Below are positions 24,376 through 36,984 of a DNA stretch of 64,000 nucleotides, piece after piece. The position numbers and the translations under genes were made by a program. The DNA is taken from the NCBI RefSeq assembly GCF_036588685.1, contig NC_086378.1, forward strand, positions 75,905,127 through 75,969,126, read 5' to 3'. The stretch is from Mytilus trossulus (taxonomy: Eukaryota; Mollusca; Bivalvia; Mytilida; Mytilidae). Numbering within the stretch: the first letter of the stretch is position 1; the number at the start of each line of letters is the position of its first letter. The notes beneath the pieces were generated by a model. That model saw only the letters and a program-made list of their open reading frames with translations. It made no database searches and was not told the origin of the DNA.

Positions 24376-27300
24376 ATGGTGGAGTCCACGGTAGTGGAAA
24401 CTCTTCATCAGATTCCGACATCAACGTACAGATATAGTTATAAAGGCGACAAAAAAACTCTACCACCAATTAAGTACTACCAGCTTAAGTCTATCGTTCA
24501 TCGGTATGCTAGACAACAACCACCGAGACACTTCCCTATAGAACCAATTACACCACATAGAATTCTTCAGGATGAAAAAGGACCAGCTCTGGGATTAGGA
24601 ACGAAGGGTTCAAATACACAACAGTAAGGATTCTGAAGCATCTTTGCCGTTCGGATGAGTACTTTTTATGGCTTTCTTTTAATCAACTTTGTAGGTAACT
24701 GTTGGTCTCGATCTTTTCTTTTTGTTTTACTTTAAAGAAAATGCAACTAATGTGTTTTTGACTACTCCAAAAAAAGCCGCAATTCATAAACTGAAAACAT
24801 TTCATGCTGATTTAATTACAGATATCGGTATACTGTCATGTCAACGAATTAATTTTTTTCTATTGTATTTGTAGATATTTAGAACCGAAAACTATAACAC
24901 AAACTCCTGCACCACAGAACATATCTTCAGTCAGACCAAAAAGCTCTGACAAAACAAAACAAAATGGCAGAAAAATTCGTAATGAGAGGTTAACTACAGC
25001 TGGTTCAAAGAAAACAAGTCTTTTTCAAACAAACTTTGGTCATTTGGATTCTAATTATGTTAATTCACTGCTGCACAAGTATCAATGGACGTCTGCCACC
25101 AAACAAGCTAACGGAGAAGCTTGTCTACCAGTCACAAAAGTAAGCGTCTTAAAAATCAGTTTTAGTGACAAAACAAACTAATAAATAAAACAAAATGAAA
25201 TGTCAAATGTTACAATATCAAGTATGCAAAGCGTTGTTCTGATATATATTACGGAAAATCAATCAATGCATAAGGAGAGGAACAAAGTATAAACTAAGTG
25301 ACTTTCAATAATAAAGGCAAAATACTTCGTTTCCTCTGCACATTTTAAGCTGCTCATCAATTTCTAGCAGTTCAACTGTTATACATCTAGAAAGCTATTT
25401 TAATACTATTAGTATTAGGACTATGCTCACTTGCCTCCCATATCAGCACATCAATGGTCTAAAACAAGCTATTTTGTTTTAAAAACGCTTCTACATTACG
25501 GGAGTCTTATAAAAATTACTGAAAATACACTTGTTTTCGTGGTAGACTTTCAGTCTTGCAGTTGATTGAGTGAGTATTCCCGACGTTTGCATCCAATCAG
25601 ATAAAATTATATCTTTCATCATGCTATACGCTTCATGTACTCAACCATTTTTTTCAAAAGTTAACCTTTGAAAGCTTACTGGCGTCATCGTGTCCTTGTA
25701 AAATATAATAAACGAATACTGTCAAGACACCCCCCCCCCCTTTTTGTAAATTCAGAAATTATTGCATGCATTTCTTATTGCGATTTTGTCAATTTTGACT
25801 TAAATGCGAATAAAAATTTATGATTTTGAGAAAAATCCTGTTTACTGATTCATATTAAATATTTCAAAATGCGAGTTTACATTATTGCGTTTACAACTCT
25901 GTCGCATTTTTCGCAATAATAAAATCCTCGCTATAATTTCTGAATTTACAACATATTTTAAGTTTATTTTCTATGCAACACTAGTTTCCCTGTTTCCTCT
26001 TCATAAATTGTTAAAATATAACTTTACAAAATATATTGGAAATTTGCGCTTAATTGATTGGGGAACATGACATTTGTCACCCGTTGATCTTAAACACCGG
26101 AGAAGTCACATCGGTGGTTTATAGTGGATTTGTGTTGCTTTTGTTTAGTTTTTTAAAAATATTGTTTTAATAACTGAGTTGTATGTGTACTAAGTTTCAA
26201 GTTGATTGGACTTCAACTTATCGAAAGCTACCTCGACTCAAAACTTTAACTTCAAGGACAAAAAAATAACCTAAAGCGGGACAGACTGACTGGCGAACGG
26301 ACGCACAAACCGAAAAAAAAGATACTGCCCATAAATGGGGCATAGTTAATGCAAGACAAGTCACAACTGTTTCTTGTTATACAGGTTGCCCCGCCTACGT
26401 CTGTTATAGAGAAGAAGGCAGATATGATACGTCTGAGTGGACAGCGATACGAGTCGTCAGTCGGAGACTGGCAAAATGCTGTGTTGTGGGACAGGATACA
26501 ACTGAGAGGTCATGTGCTTCATGCAGATCTTAAGGAGAAGTCAATTGGTATGCCAGAAAAAATCTTACTGAAAAGGTAAAAAACTGATTTAATAAATAAC
26601 GTGACCCTGATTTTCAGACCTTAGAAAATAAAAATCGTTTTGTTGCAACTTGGAAAACTTAAGGTGGCAAAATCAATACATTATCAGTTCTATGTGGTAG
26701 AAACCTTTGCTTTGTTAGAAATTCTTTTTTCATATACCAGATCTAGAGTAACCCATTAGACAATTTTCACCAGTCTATATATGAATAATAAGATGTAGTA
26801 CGAGTACCAATGAGATAACCTTCCATCCAAGTTACAATTTGGAAAAAGCAAACAATTATAGCTCAAAGTGCAGCCTTCAACAGGGAGCCTTAGCTCACAC
26901 CGAACAGCAAGCTATAAAGCGCTTTTTAAAGTTTTACAATTTCAAGAGAACACATTTCGTATCATTAATAACATATTTTGAAACTTTTTTTTATTGCAGG
27001 TATGATTGATGGACGTTTACAATATATGTAGCGGACCTTTTGCATTTTGTCTTTTGACCCAGACTGGGTGCTTTCCAAAACTCGAATCAAGATATTACAC
27101 ATACTAATCATTTTAAAATTTAATCATAATTAATACAGATTGTAGTATTTAAGGTTTGAGATTAAAGAAGGTCAGGTCGTATTATGCTATTTAAAAGTTG
27201 TACATTTAACTACTGACCTTGTCAAGTGGAATTTTAGTATATCAAACATTTAAAGATACAATTTACGCGTGTTTATATTTTGATTTTAGGGAAAATTTAG

Positions 27301-29172
27301 CATGTATTCCAGGTTAGTGATATATTTAGATTTCTTATACTGTGGATTCGCTATTATTCGGCGGATATCAGTTTTCGTGGATTTAGTGGGTACAGATGAA
27401 CCACCAAATTAATGTTTAAAGAATTACAACTTTACTATGGGGTTGTATTCAGACTTTAGCAAAACCACGAAATTAAATATCCACGAGCATGCAAGTTTTC
27501 CTTAATTTACGAAAATTGGTCCGAACGAAAATAAATGAATCCACATTGTATAATAGTTTTATTTTATAACATATTTACTCAAATGTTGTATATGAATAAT
27601 AGACGAATGGCCGTCAATGAGACAGCAACTGAACGACATAAATAAAAATTAAAAAAAACCTTGTGGTTTATTTCGATGTTAGGCGCGATCCATAATTCAT
27701 CATTTCATTTTAGGATAAACGAAGGGAAACTTGCAGAGAAAAGACCAAGAATTAATTCTCCAAAAATTAGGAAACTTTTAGAAGATAACAAAATTCACAA
27801 AATCTAGTAAGTATAAACCACACAACATACACACTGTGGAATCACTGTGTAACATATGTCCACAATTTCACCAAAAACTATCAACTTAGTTAACAGGAAT
27901 TCAAATGTGCAAACATGGTCAAAGAACACTTTCAATGATAACTTTACTTCGAACCAAATTACACCAACATGCATTGAGTGTGTAGGTAAAAGTAATATAT
28001 TTTGTTTGCTTGCCTTCTAGCTTAGCGAAGGTTAGCTATACTACCCTCCATTCCGATCGTTCTAGTCCTATAGACAGACAGATAGATTAGTTATATATCG
28101 ACCAAGTCTACACTTAAAGGAGGGTAGTATACCTAATCTTTGATTGATAACTTCACGGTTCAGCTAATAAGCAAGACCTTAACATACACACTATGTTCGG
28201 GTTGTTGTCTCTTTGACACATTCCCCATTTCCATTCTCAATTTTACACTCAATGCATTTTGCTGTAATTAAGGTAGAATACTGAACTTTATACGTACATA
28301 TATAAGCATTTAATCAGACATATAAGTAAACAAAATTCTGGGTTTGTAAACTGATATCCGAATTGGCAACTAAGTATCAATTGGTTTTTTTGTTTTGAAA
28401 ATTGCAGCGTGCGTCAATGTCCTGGATATGCTGGTTTTGTTCCTCGACAGCCACCTAAAATAGAAATGGAACGGGAACCAGAGCGGACACATATGACCAG
28501 TGTCATGAAGGCTTCGTATAGGTTCGTATCTTCTTTTAAAAGATATTGAAATATTAGGCACTATTTAGACACGTGGATTATCGTCCTTGGCATAATTGAT
28601 TGATTTTTTTACTTTAAGTCCAGTGGCAAATATTTCATGCATATTCAGGACGATCACATGCATGATAGCTGATTGATTAGTTCTTATCAAAGGCAGCTTC
28701 TGGTTAATTTAGGAGATAGTGTTAATATATATAATTATAGATGTTTACAGTTTAGAGTTTCGAATCGAAAGCAATGCGAAGTAGGCTTGGATCAAAATCA
28801 CAAACACGGTATGATCGTCCGTCAAAAAATTTAATTACAAAACATGCAAATCCCCTCCCTAAATCAGAAGGGGAAAAACAAAATCTGCATCGATAATTTA
28901 AACTGATACATTTGAATGCTATCCTAGATATACAAGTCTTTCGTTATATACTGCTGTGTTAAATAAATATCAATTATATGACGAAAAAATTAACAGCTAC
29001 GTGTAAAACATGTAATTTATTTTCTTGCAGAGAATTGCCTGGTAAGGAGTATAGACCACAGAATTTTGCGAGGAAAGGACCAATGTCTAAGACTGTTACA
29101 CTTACTTATCCGTTCAATCCATTCAACAAAGTCACGTGTGAACCAGTGTTAGTGAAATCATACCAACCATGA
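24376..29172 (+). CDS. six-exon gene, sperm microtubule inner protein-like (SPATA48/SPMIP7-like?)
   Basis: Exons: 24376-24623, 24875-25139, 26385-26575, 27714-27806, 28408-28521, 29031-29172. All junctions are GT-AG and in phase, giving 350 residues. The protein is basic, has no signal peptide or membrane segment, and is rich in Pro and Tyr. Short motifs include CPGYAGFVPRQPPK near residue 270 and YPFNPFNK near the C-terminus. Such CPGYxGFVP and YPFNPFN signatures, with little globular character, are what ciliary and flagellar microtubule-lining proteins look like. SPATA48/SPMIP7 is my best guess from memory of the family, not a verified match. The start ATG follows a GC-richer stretch (CGGCGACGTCGGA) typical of a promoter-proximal region. 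The intron 1-5 sequence carries several MITEs. Confidence 0.72.
25745..25950. mobile_element. 206-bp palindromic MITE
   Basis: TGTAAATTCAGAAATTAT at the left end and ATAATTTCTGAATTTACA at the right end are perfect inverted repeats for about 18 bp. Inner parts (AATGCGAATAAAA, TCGCAATAATAAAA) also pair. It follows a C homopolymer and lies in intron 2 of the 24376 gene. A matching end, GCAATAATTTCTGAATTTAC, occurs alone at about 59152. Confidence 0.8.
26180..26344. repeat. 3' part of an interspersed bivalve repeat
   Basis: GTACTAAGTTTCAAGTTGAT, AAGCGGGACAGACTGACTGG and CCCATAAATGGGGCATAG mark this as the end of a family whose start is seen at about 62085-62290. In intron 2, just before exon 3. 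Confidence 0.65.
26775..26925 (-). repeat. family B fragment
   Basis: Reverse-orientation tail (AAGATGTAGTACGAGTACCA) through CACACCGAACAGCAAGCTAT, equivalent to the start of the copy at 13222. In intron 3 of the 24376 gene. Confidence 0.65.
27340..27546. mobile_element. Tc1/mariner-type MITE (CTGTGGATTC family), copy 1
   Basis: The ends CTGTGGATTCG and ATGAATCCACA are inverted, preceded by TA. Internal CGTGGATTTAGTGGGTACAG and ACCACGAAATTAAATATCCA are shared with copies at 57519 and 58135. In intron 3 of the 24376 gene. Confidence 0.75.
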
Positions 29173-29202
29173 TTATATATGATGGCGGAGTGTAAAAACG
29201 AA

Positions 29203-29208
29203 AATAAA
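29203..29208 (+). terminator. polyadenylation signal of the 24376 gene
   Basis: AATAAA about 30 bp downstream of the TGA stop at 29170-29172; the 3' UTR would be very short. Confidence 0.55.
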
Positions 29209-29456
29209 TACAGAAAAAAAATCATTCATTTCCATTTATTGACAAAGTTCCAAAGTATTGTGTTACATTAAATTCATAAATGTTATATTGACTTATTTTC
29301 TTTATATTTAGTTTCTATTATTCTTTTTTCATTTAAAACAAAAGTATTGACTATATGCACTACTTAATTTATTGGTTAGGTGTACGCTAAGTCAGGGGTT
29401 CTTTATACATTTTATATAGTACAACTTAAAAATAAAGAAACTGCAATTAGTTTAAA

Positions 29457-30876
29457 ATAAATAAATAAATAAATAAATAATCTTTATTTCAAGAGGATGA
29501 TCCCATTAGTTAAAACTAATCTTCCTGAGAGTCCTCAAAATAATAATAACATAGTTATAAGTACAAACAGTATAATAAAGTTATATTATACACAATATAC
29601 CATTGTATTGAAATAATAATGAAAATGCATATTAATTTGCACAATTGATGAAAAATTTGTAACATTTTGTTTTAAAAGATACAAGTGTATCACTCATTTT
29701 GATTTCATTTGGTAAACTGTTCCATATTTGAGAACCTGAATATGTAAATGTTTTCTTTAAAAAATTTGTTTTTGGTTTTGGAAGATTTAATAGTTTTTCA
29801 TCAGCTGAACGTAAGTTATAGTTTTGATTATTAGTAAAATGAAAATTTTCTTCTAAATAGTTAGGAACCATGCCATTAACTGATTTAAATACAAGTATTG
29901 CCTTTTGGTATTGAATTCGTTTTTCAACATTTAACCAGTGTAAACTTTTAAACAATAAACTGGATGATGTCATTATGTCAGCTTCTACTATAACCCTAGC
30001 AGATTTCTTTAATAATTTATTAAGTTTATTTATTCCACTTTCACAACAACTTCCCCATATATTGCAACAATAATCAAATAATGGCAGAATATAAGCATTA
30101 AAATAGATAATACGTATATGCATAGGTAAATATTTTCTTATTTTTTGTAATAAGTTGATTCTATTTGATATAGTAATTGACATTTTATCTATTTGCTGAT
30201 TCCAATTTAAGTTTTTGTCAATATATAAACCAAGTAGTTTTTCACAATCTACATTTTCTATTTGTTCATTTGAAATATTTATATCTAAACTGTTTCCAGT
30301 TAAACAAAGCCTTTGTTTTGAACCAATAATCATTGATTTACCGTTGACTTTTTGGCATTTAATTTCATACAATTTTGCAAACACCAGTTTTCAATAACAT
30401 GAATATCATTTTGAAGGTTAGAAGCTATCTGAATTACATCATTACCTCTACAATGTAATGTAGAATCGTCTGCATATAAATCTATTAATGAATGTTCTAT
30501 ATTAAGTGGTAAATCATTGATATATAAAATAAATAACAGAGGGCCCAGGATAGAACCTTGTGGTACACCCGTTTTTATGCATTTAGTATTAGACATGACG
30601 TTATTGACCTTAACTTGTTGATTTCGTTCAAACAAGTATGACTTAAACCAGTCTAGTGTACTACTTGAAACATTATAATATTCAAGTTTTTTCAATAAAA
30701 TTATATGATTAACCAGATCAAAAGCTTTCTTTAAATCTAAAAATATAACTCCGTTTATCTCTCCATTATCTATATTTGCTAACCATTCATCTACTAATTT
30801 AGTAAGTGCAGTAGTACACGAATGCTTAGGTCTGAAACCTGACTGTGTAGTATTAAGAAGGTCATTGCTATTTAAA
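29457..30876 (-). mobile_element. 5'-truncated non-LTR retrotransposon (LINE)
   Basis: On the - strand a reverse transcriptase region ends in AATAAAGATT followed by a (TTTA)n tail at 29457-29483, the 3' end of the element. The 5' end is cut off near 30876, at an AAATTTAAAATTTAAAA boundary. Truncation at the 5' end with a microsatellite tail is the normal outcome of target-primed reverse transcription. The RT type and the C-terminal FKTKCYKFF motif suggest a CR1/Jockey-like clade, an assignment I cannot prove here. Confidence 0.85.
29632..30876 (-). pseudogene. LINE reverse transcriptase, frameshifted
   Basis: The open frame from about 30876 shows RT motifs in order: SGFRPKHSC, FLDLKKAFDLVNH (motif A with catalytic Asp), GVPQGSILGPLLF (motif B) and YADDST (motif C, catalytic Asp pair). 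It ends at 30330. The second open frame (29632-30384) continues with the thumb and C-terminal region, including FDYCCNIWGS and NSLPNEIK. The two overlap in different frames, so an indel of one base (or equivalent) near 30340-30355 breaks the protein. Endonuclease and ORF1 are absent. It is a dead partial copy. Confidence 0.85.
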
Positions 30877-31218
30877 ATTTAAAATTTAAAAGTTTACAAT
30901 CGTGACCTTAATTTTTTCTTGTTTTATATCCTAACTACCGAACATGCCGCAGCTGAGTCACAATGATGGTGGTGTGTCTCTTAATAGTAGCAATTATTTA
31001 TAAACAGTAGTAAGCATTAAAGACAATCTTCATTTGTACTAATAAAAACATACTAGTCTCTCGCTGAATAACTTTCAAAGAACAGAATTTCTGATTGCGC
31101 AGTTCCCCTTTACGGTTAAAATTTGATGGTTAAGTGAACTGATTTCAGGATGGATACAAAGATATGGGGTATATAATGTTGGTGAGACTGCAACGGAAAA
31201 AAAATATTAGTAACAAAA
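30877..31218. other. spacer, nothing recognised
   Basis: No coding or repeat structure identified between the LINE and the foldback element. Confidence 0.35.
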
Positions 31219-31668
31219 AGATAGAATCATATTCAAAACAGTGTGGTCTTGGCCATTGATTGACGACCTAAATTATCCCATTGACTGGGACAGATTAGGT
31301 GAACGTTTGTCTGTAACGACCATTGCACACTTCTTACTTATTATAGAATTTAAACTGTGGGATCACCAAAGGTTCTTAACGCCTTTAATAATAAAATAAT
31401 TCGAAAAAATTTTCAGGAATAACCTTTATGTTTTGATTTATATTATTGATATAAATCAACACATCGTATTATTCCGGATTCGTTTTTCGAATTGCTTTTT
31501 TTAGGTGTTGAGAACCTTTGGTGACCCCACAGATTCAGTGTCTTTTACAAGTACATAGTGAGCAGTGATTGTTACCGACAAACGTTCATCTAATCTGTCC
31601 CAGTCGATGGGACAATTTAGGTCGTCAATCAATGGCCAGGACCACACTGTTTTGAATATGATTCTATG
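31219..31668. mobile_element. 450-bp foldback element with long inverted arms
   Basis: The left arm (ATAGAATCATATTCAAAACA, then GACGACCTAAATTATCCCAT) and right arm (complement: ATAGAATCATATTCAAAACA, GACGACCTAAATTGTCCCAT) are inverted over about 150-170 bp with few mismatches. A loop of about 120 bp centres on 31440. The frame at 31501-31695 on the - strand lies in the arm and is not a gene. Confidence 0.85.
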
Positions 31669-31785
31669 TTGTGTGCAACATAAAAACGTCAACAAGAGAC
31701 AGGTATAATTTACTAATATCCCAAGTTTTAAATCGTTAACAAGAAATTGAGAAGAAAATTATCAAAATCGAACATCTGCCCAGGC

Positions 31786-31850
31786 GCGGATCCAGAAGGG
31801 GGTCCTGGGTTTGAACCCCCCCCCCCTTTTTGGACGAAACCTTGGAAGAT
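31786..31850. repeat. interspersed repeat fragment with C homopolymer
   Basis: GGCGCGGATCCAGAAGGGGG followed by TGGGTTTGAACCCC and a C run. It is related to the right end of the MITE at 915-1049. Confidence 0.6.
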
Positions 31851-32064
31851 TTAGATATGAAGTCAGTGCCATCAGGTTTTGATAATATTTCATGTAATCT
31901 TAACCCAAAAATGTTTTACTTAAAATACAAGTAGACCCTAGTTGTCACGGTTGTACATGGCTTGCTTGTTATTCCAAATTCTGGTATGATTGTAGAACTG
32001 TGACGTCGTTTCGACGTCTTGGCATTGCACAGAAAACAAACTTTGAACTAAAGATATTTTCAAA

Positions 32065-32673
32065 ATGATGAATGGAAGTTTTGTCCACCTTTTACCGTGT
32101 GATACTAGTTCTGAGATAGGCACTGGTGTGTCCATTTCCTTTGTGTGTGGAAATGTTGCTAGAGAGACGGAAAACCCCAAAAGTAACGTAAACAAAATAG
32201 TATGGAAGTTACGGAACAACTTAGTCCTGGAAAATGTTGTGACCTTGACAATATTACTATACGACAGAAATTGTGCGCCACTGAAGCAGGAACTTATTGC
32301 TCACAAATACGACAGCAGTTTTACTTCGATAAAGAGAGAAACGTTCGAAGACCCTTGTTATCCACATTGCCATCTGAGTAATTCAGTAGAATGGAAATCT
32401 AAAGTAGAGAAGGATTTGGTTGTTTCGGAATGTAGTGAAATAATAACTTTTCTTCGGAAAAACAAGGATGTGTTTTCTCACATAACGAAGTTGCGACTTG
32501 TCTGTTGTCATTATATAAATATACCTGACGATTTACAGTTTATGTTCCGAGCGGCTCGCAGACTGACTACAATAGAAAAGGTTGATGAAAACAATGGGGG
32601 GGCAGTCTTTGATTTGAATGAGCCCGGAAACTACCATGGATATACACCTTGGAGGTTCTCCATTGGGAACTGA
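32065..32673 (+). CDS. intronless orphan ORF, 202 residues
   Basis: An ATG at 32065 (preceded by a second-codon ATG context AAAATGATGAATGG) opens 202 codons to TGA at 32671-32673. Base composition is richer in G+C than the flanks, and codon use looks like the real genes. The protein is soluble, with no signal peptide or membrane segment. It starts MMNGSFVHLLPCDTSS and has a Cys/His pair cluster (DPCYPHCHLS, about residue 97) and a Trp/Gly-rich end (YHGYTPWRFSIGN). I recognise no family. AATAAA lies at about 32815-32820. It could be a terminal exon or a retrocopy; a shadow frame on the - strand (31938-32219) is discounted. Confidence 0.6.
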   Translation: MMNGSFVHLLPCDTSSEIGTGVSISFVCGNVARETENPKSNVNKIVWKLRNNLVLENVVTLTILLYDRNCAPLKQELIAHKYDSSFTSIKRETFEDPCYPHCHLSNSVEWKSKVEKDLVVSECSEIITFLRKNKDVFSHITKLRLVCCHYINIPDDLQFMFRAARRLTTIEKVDENNGGAVFDLNEPGNYHGYTPWRFSIGN

Positions 32674-32849
32674 TTATTGTACGTATTCAAAAAACGAAAT
32701 ACGGCCGATCTATATTTAAACGTTAGTATTCAATTTACAAACTGAATTGACCACAATCAAAGATGGCTGCCATGTAGTGTGCATTTAAATAAACTTAAGA
32801 CTAGTCGGTCAATCAATAAAATATAATATTAAAGTCATTAGTGTGATAT

Positions 32850-35800
32850 GTCTTTCGTGCTGACGAGTAAAACCAGAGACATATATACATCTCTGGTAAA
32901 GCTATTCAACGAAATCAGAATTTTATTTTTTTGCGAATTTCTATGACATACAATTTATCAGTAGCTCTCGGATCGAAACAGCTAGAAGGCCAAACCGAAT
33001 AAGGTCATAAAGTCAAAATAGTTAGGCTTTCAATGCTTCATTGGCCCCTTACTTAGAGTTATAGTTCAGTGTTCTCTATGGTTTATAATTATGTTTTATT
33101 TTAGAATGGGTTAAAGCTAGTTGTAGAATAAGGTATGGATAAGATGATGATCACTTAATGTTGAGTGCCAATGAGACAACTCTCTACCAGAGATCAATTG
33201 ACATAAAACGTATTAAAGTGCAATGTTTTCCCATTTAGATCCGAAAAGGAGGAGGATATATATTTTGCTTTAATATAAAAAGTTTGTCGAGAATAACAAG
33301 TTAAACGGGTCTTGCTTCTAAAATTCACAATACTTTCTTTAATAGCGGTTCAATTAGATTATGAAATGAAATGATTGTCAGAAAAAAAAGGTTAATTATA
33401 ATTCATCCAAAAAAAAAAGAAAAAAAAAATTATAATTCATCTCATATGTTTACAAGCTTTGTATGATGTGGAGAGGTATATAGCCACGCTTGATGCCCAA
33501 TTTTATTTTCACTTTCAATTCTATACACATGAATCTTATTGCAGAGAAATACAAAAAAATCGCAGTCAGCTCACGCTTCCCAAATTTGAAAATTTGATAA
33601 AGATGATTTGTTATCCTCTTGTGATACAAAACTTTTTCAAAATTTAAGAACCTCATCTAAACGAACAAACCCAGTCAACGGATTTTTTTATGATACTTTG
33701 TGGTCTTGTTGATAGTATTTGAATATCAAGAAAATTCTATCTGAGGAACTAGTATATACAGATGATCCACCATAAATAGCGTACCCCGAATCGACAACGT
33801 TAAAAACGTACGAAAATCGTCCAGTGGACAAACTTGCAAGACATTTTATTTCTTTGAAAACGAAGTCGTTTTGACTACGCAAGTTATCAAAAAGTGTGTA
33901 GCTGTTTTGTAAAGTTAAAGCACAACTAAGGAACAGCACTATTTAGCATGCAACTAATCTAAATTTTCAATAAATAACGTCGCAAATGACAATTTATTTG
34001 TAAAAAAAGGCGAAATCCGACATTGGACATCAAATTCTTGCAAGACATTTGCGAGAAGCCGTTGCATTTTTATATGTAGTGTGAGTGCTCCAAAATTCGA
34101 TTTTGATATGGTCTATGTATGCACATATGTGACCCGAATTTACACAAACGAAATATCATATGATCTTATATTTTAAAACCTATAAATTTTGATAACTTAA
34201 CATCTTCCAAAATCTGACCAATATGAACACTATTTTTTTTTCTCCAAAAAATAGCGTTGGTCGTATCAGAAACACATATCCAGTCATGCCAAGAAATTGC
34301 CTCCGTTGAAATTCTGCAAACACACCATAGAGAAAGTTACATGGATGATTAATATTGACCATTTGGTATATGGCCGTGTTCTGAGCGACACGTACATGAA
34401 GATCATAAATTAATTTCTTGAATGAAATCAAATCTTTATCTACTAATGACTGCCGTAGGGGGTCGACCGGAATTTTTAGCGAGGATTTCTTGGCATGATA
34501 TTGTTATACTTTATATATGAAGCATATCATTCATTCCAATTTTTGGATATAACACTATTTTGAAGAACACAAACACCCCTGCTAAAGTGATTATGCGTAT
34601 GGACTGTTACGTCTGACACGCATATTTTTGACGTTTTGTCAATATGTTGTCCTTATTTTAGACTAAAGTAAAATATGACAAAACAATTTGTTCTTTTTTT
34701 CGGAATAGTATTTACCTGCCTAGTCTATGGATATATATGTTTTATATAACTTAACTGTCATGATTTTATAGAAAATCTGTTTATAAGTGTGGACTGGTTG
34801 ATTACACGGTATTGACGCAATAACGTGCGTAACGTCATAATTAACGTCCAGCGGCAAATTAAAGCATTTCAAGACGAGAATCTATTACTGCTATATAAGT
34901 ATTAACCTTGTTTTGTACAAGACCGGCACCCTGAGCTTAACTTTAAACATACTATTTACAAAGTAACAGTTCGTAGCCTAGGCAAACCAGTCTTTACTCT
35001 TACTCCGTAATGCCACGTCCTCCGAGAAAAAGCAGCAAATATTAATTCTCAAGTCTTTGGTTTCGAAGCATTGTGTACCAGGCTGGAATTAATTGGACTA
35101 AAAAACTCAGGTTGATACTCATGCAATACTAAATATCAGAAAAACTAAATATTGAATAGATTTTTCAAGTTTATTCTGACAAAAGATTTTGATTCAAATG
35201 GATTTACATATGTCTTAAATTTATAAAAGCAGCAAAGGTCGTGCTGTCTTTTAATATGACATAAGGATGTTTACAACCAACGAATTCAATTCACATCTCA
35301 AAACCACAAAATGAGAACTAGGAGCAACTGTGGCGATCTAATTCTAATTACACTAACTAAGTATACTATCCATAAAAATCTAGATAGTCGACCTTCCCAT
35401 GCATGCATGGATAGAAACAAATGCCTGTAACTTATACAATGAGTTTACTCAAAAAAGCCAACAACTGTAAAATTAAACCAGCACAATAATAAGATAAAAA
35501 AGCCAGAAAAAGTTATAAAATGTTCTTTGTGGCAAAAGGTAATCTTCTAGTACACGTGATTTAAATGTATTCCATTACACAATTAAAAATATAAAACTGA
35601 TTTCACTACGATTTACAAATTGAGAAGTCTCTTTTTTGCATCCTGTATCTTGTTCAATCTTTCTCATAGACAAAGTCTAGATTCCTTTCTTATTCACAAA
35701 CAAGAGTTTTTTTCATGAAAAAACTATGCAAATTTGGGCAATTTGGGCAATTTGGCAAGACTTGTAGCTTAAAAATTAGCATGGTGACCCATAGAGTGGT

Positions 35801-36450
35801 GTGCTCATTTTCGCCATAACTTTCCACCTGTTTTCGGGAAAAAAAAGTTCTGAAAAGTTAGATTAAAGGATATTTGAAATTACCTAATGTTTTGTCAAAG
35901 GGGGACACATATTTGCCGTTTTTCACATCTATTCAAAACCAAATAACTGCAGCTTTAAACAATATTTATCAAATCAATTTCATTATAGATGAAGAGCAGA
36001 CATTTCAAAGGTGTAACTAAAATTAAGGACAATCAGTCAAAGCTTTACTAAGAAATACCTCATTGAAATCATTTTTTCATGCAGGAAATTGTCCGAAATC
36101 GTTGTCAGTATTTCGGATCTTTGCAGCACTTAAATTTTGTCTAAGGTAAAAAAATAATCATATTTGTTATACATTTTTGTTATTATATAATTTACCGGCT
36201 TATTTCTTCCTTTTCACCCACCCTTTGAACTTTTTACTCCTCAAAAATCATAAAACGGCGAAATTGTGTCCCTGGCAAATATGAGCACCTCACTTTACTT
36301 TTTATAATATTTTTGAAAAAGACACGGTAAAATCTATATCTTGAAAATGTACTAGTATTAGAAAATACTATCACAGGAAAGCTATACTGATGATCCACCT
36401 TAAGTCATACTGGAAAGGCATTTGGTTTTGGTTAATAACAATGTATTTAC
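32850..36450. other. 3.6-kb spacer, no gene seen
   Basis: Mostly AT-rich non-coding DNA. About 33165-33230 is a family tail (GAGTGCCAATGAGACAACTC) in reverse orientation. Around 35800 and 36280 GGTGTGCTCATTTTCGCC and GGCAAATATGAGCACCTC form a weak inverted pair about 480 bp apart, possibly ends of an old element. Small open frames on both strands (33450-34431) overlap each other and lack coding character. Confidence 0.4.
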
Positions 36451-36454
36451 ATTT

Positions 36455-36710
36455 GTTTGTTGTCCTATGTCGGTAACCTGTTTGTTGATGTGGTACATAA
36501 GTATTTCTTGTTTTTCATATAGTTTTTCCTGTTTGAATAGTTTTCCACTAGTAATTTTTTTGGGCCCAAAATAGCTTGCTGTTTGATTGAGTCAAGGCTC
36601 TGTGTTGAAGGCTGTACTTTGATCTATAATGGATAACTTTATATAAATTTTGACTAGGATGGAAAGCTGTGTCATTGGCTCATACCACATCTTCTTATAT
36701 CTATGTCCAT
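36455..36710 (+). repeat. family B copy
   Basis: Runs from TGTTGTCCTATGTCGGTAAC through CCACTAGTAATTTTTTTGGG and ATAGCTTGCTGTTTG to the tail GTGTCATTGGCTCATACCAC. Confidence 0.65.
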
Positions 36711-36984
36711 CTTTAAGTATTTGGTATAAATACCCCAAATTGCCAAAATCTGTTATAATCTTGGATTCAGGCTATCATTTTTTGTAAATTGTTATACTTA
36801 TTAGGAAGGCCATGATACTGTTAAAACCTATAAATACACACAGGAGCTTTCTAATGTGTATTCAAGTTAAGTTCATAGAGATTTTTTGGAAATGGCTCTA
36901 ATTTGAAATAAATTCAGGGGAAATTGGTCCTACCCCTTTTTTTAATACCCCAAGAATCTGGACCTCTGCATTTGTTTGCACCTG

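Noticed and set aside
31786-31850. tRNA-like B box GGGTTTGAACCC suggesting a tRNA or tRNA-SINE
   Set aside because: No A box, cloverleaf or anticodon stem could be built; it is a fragment of a MITE-like repeat.
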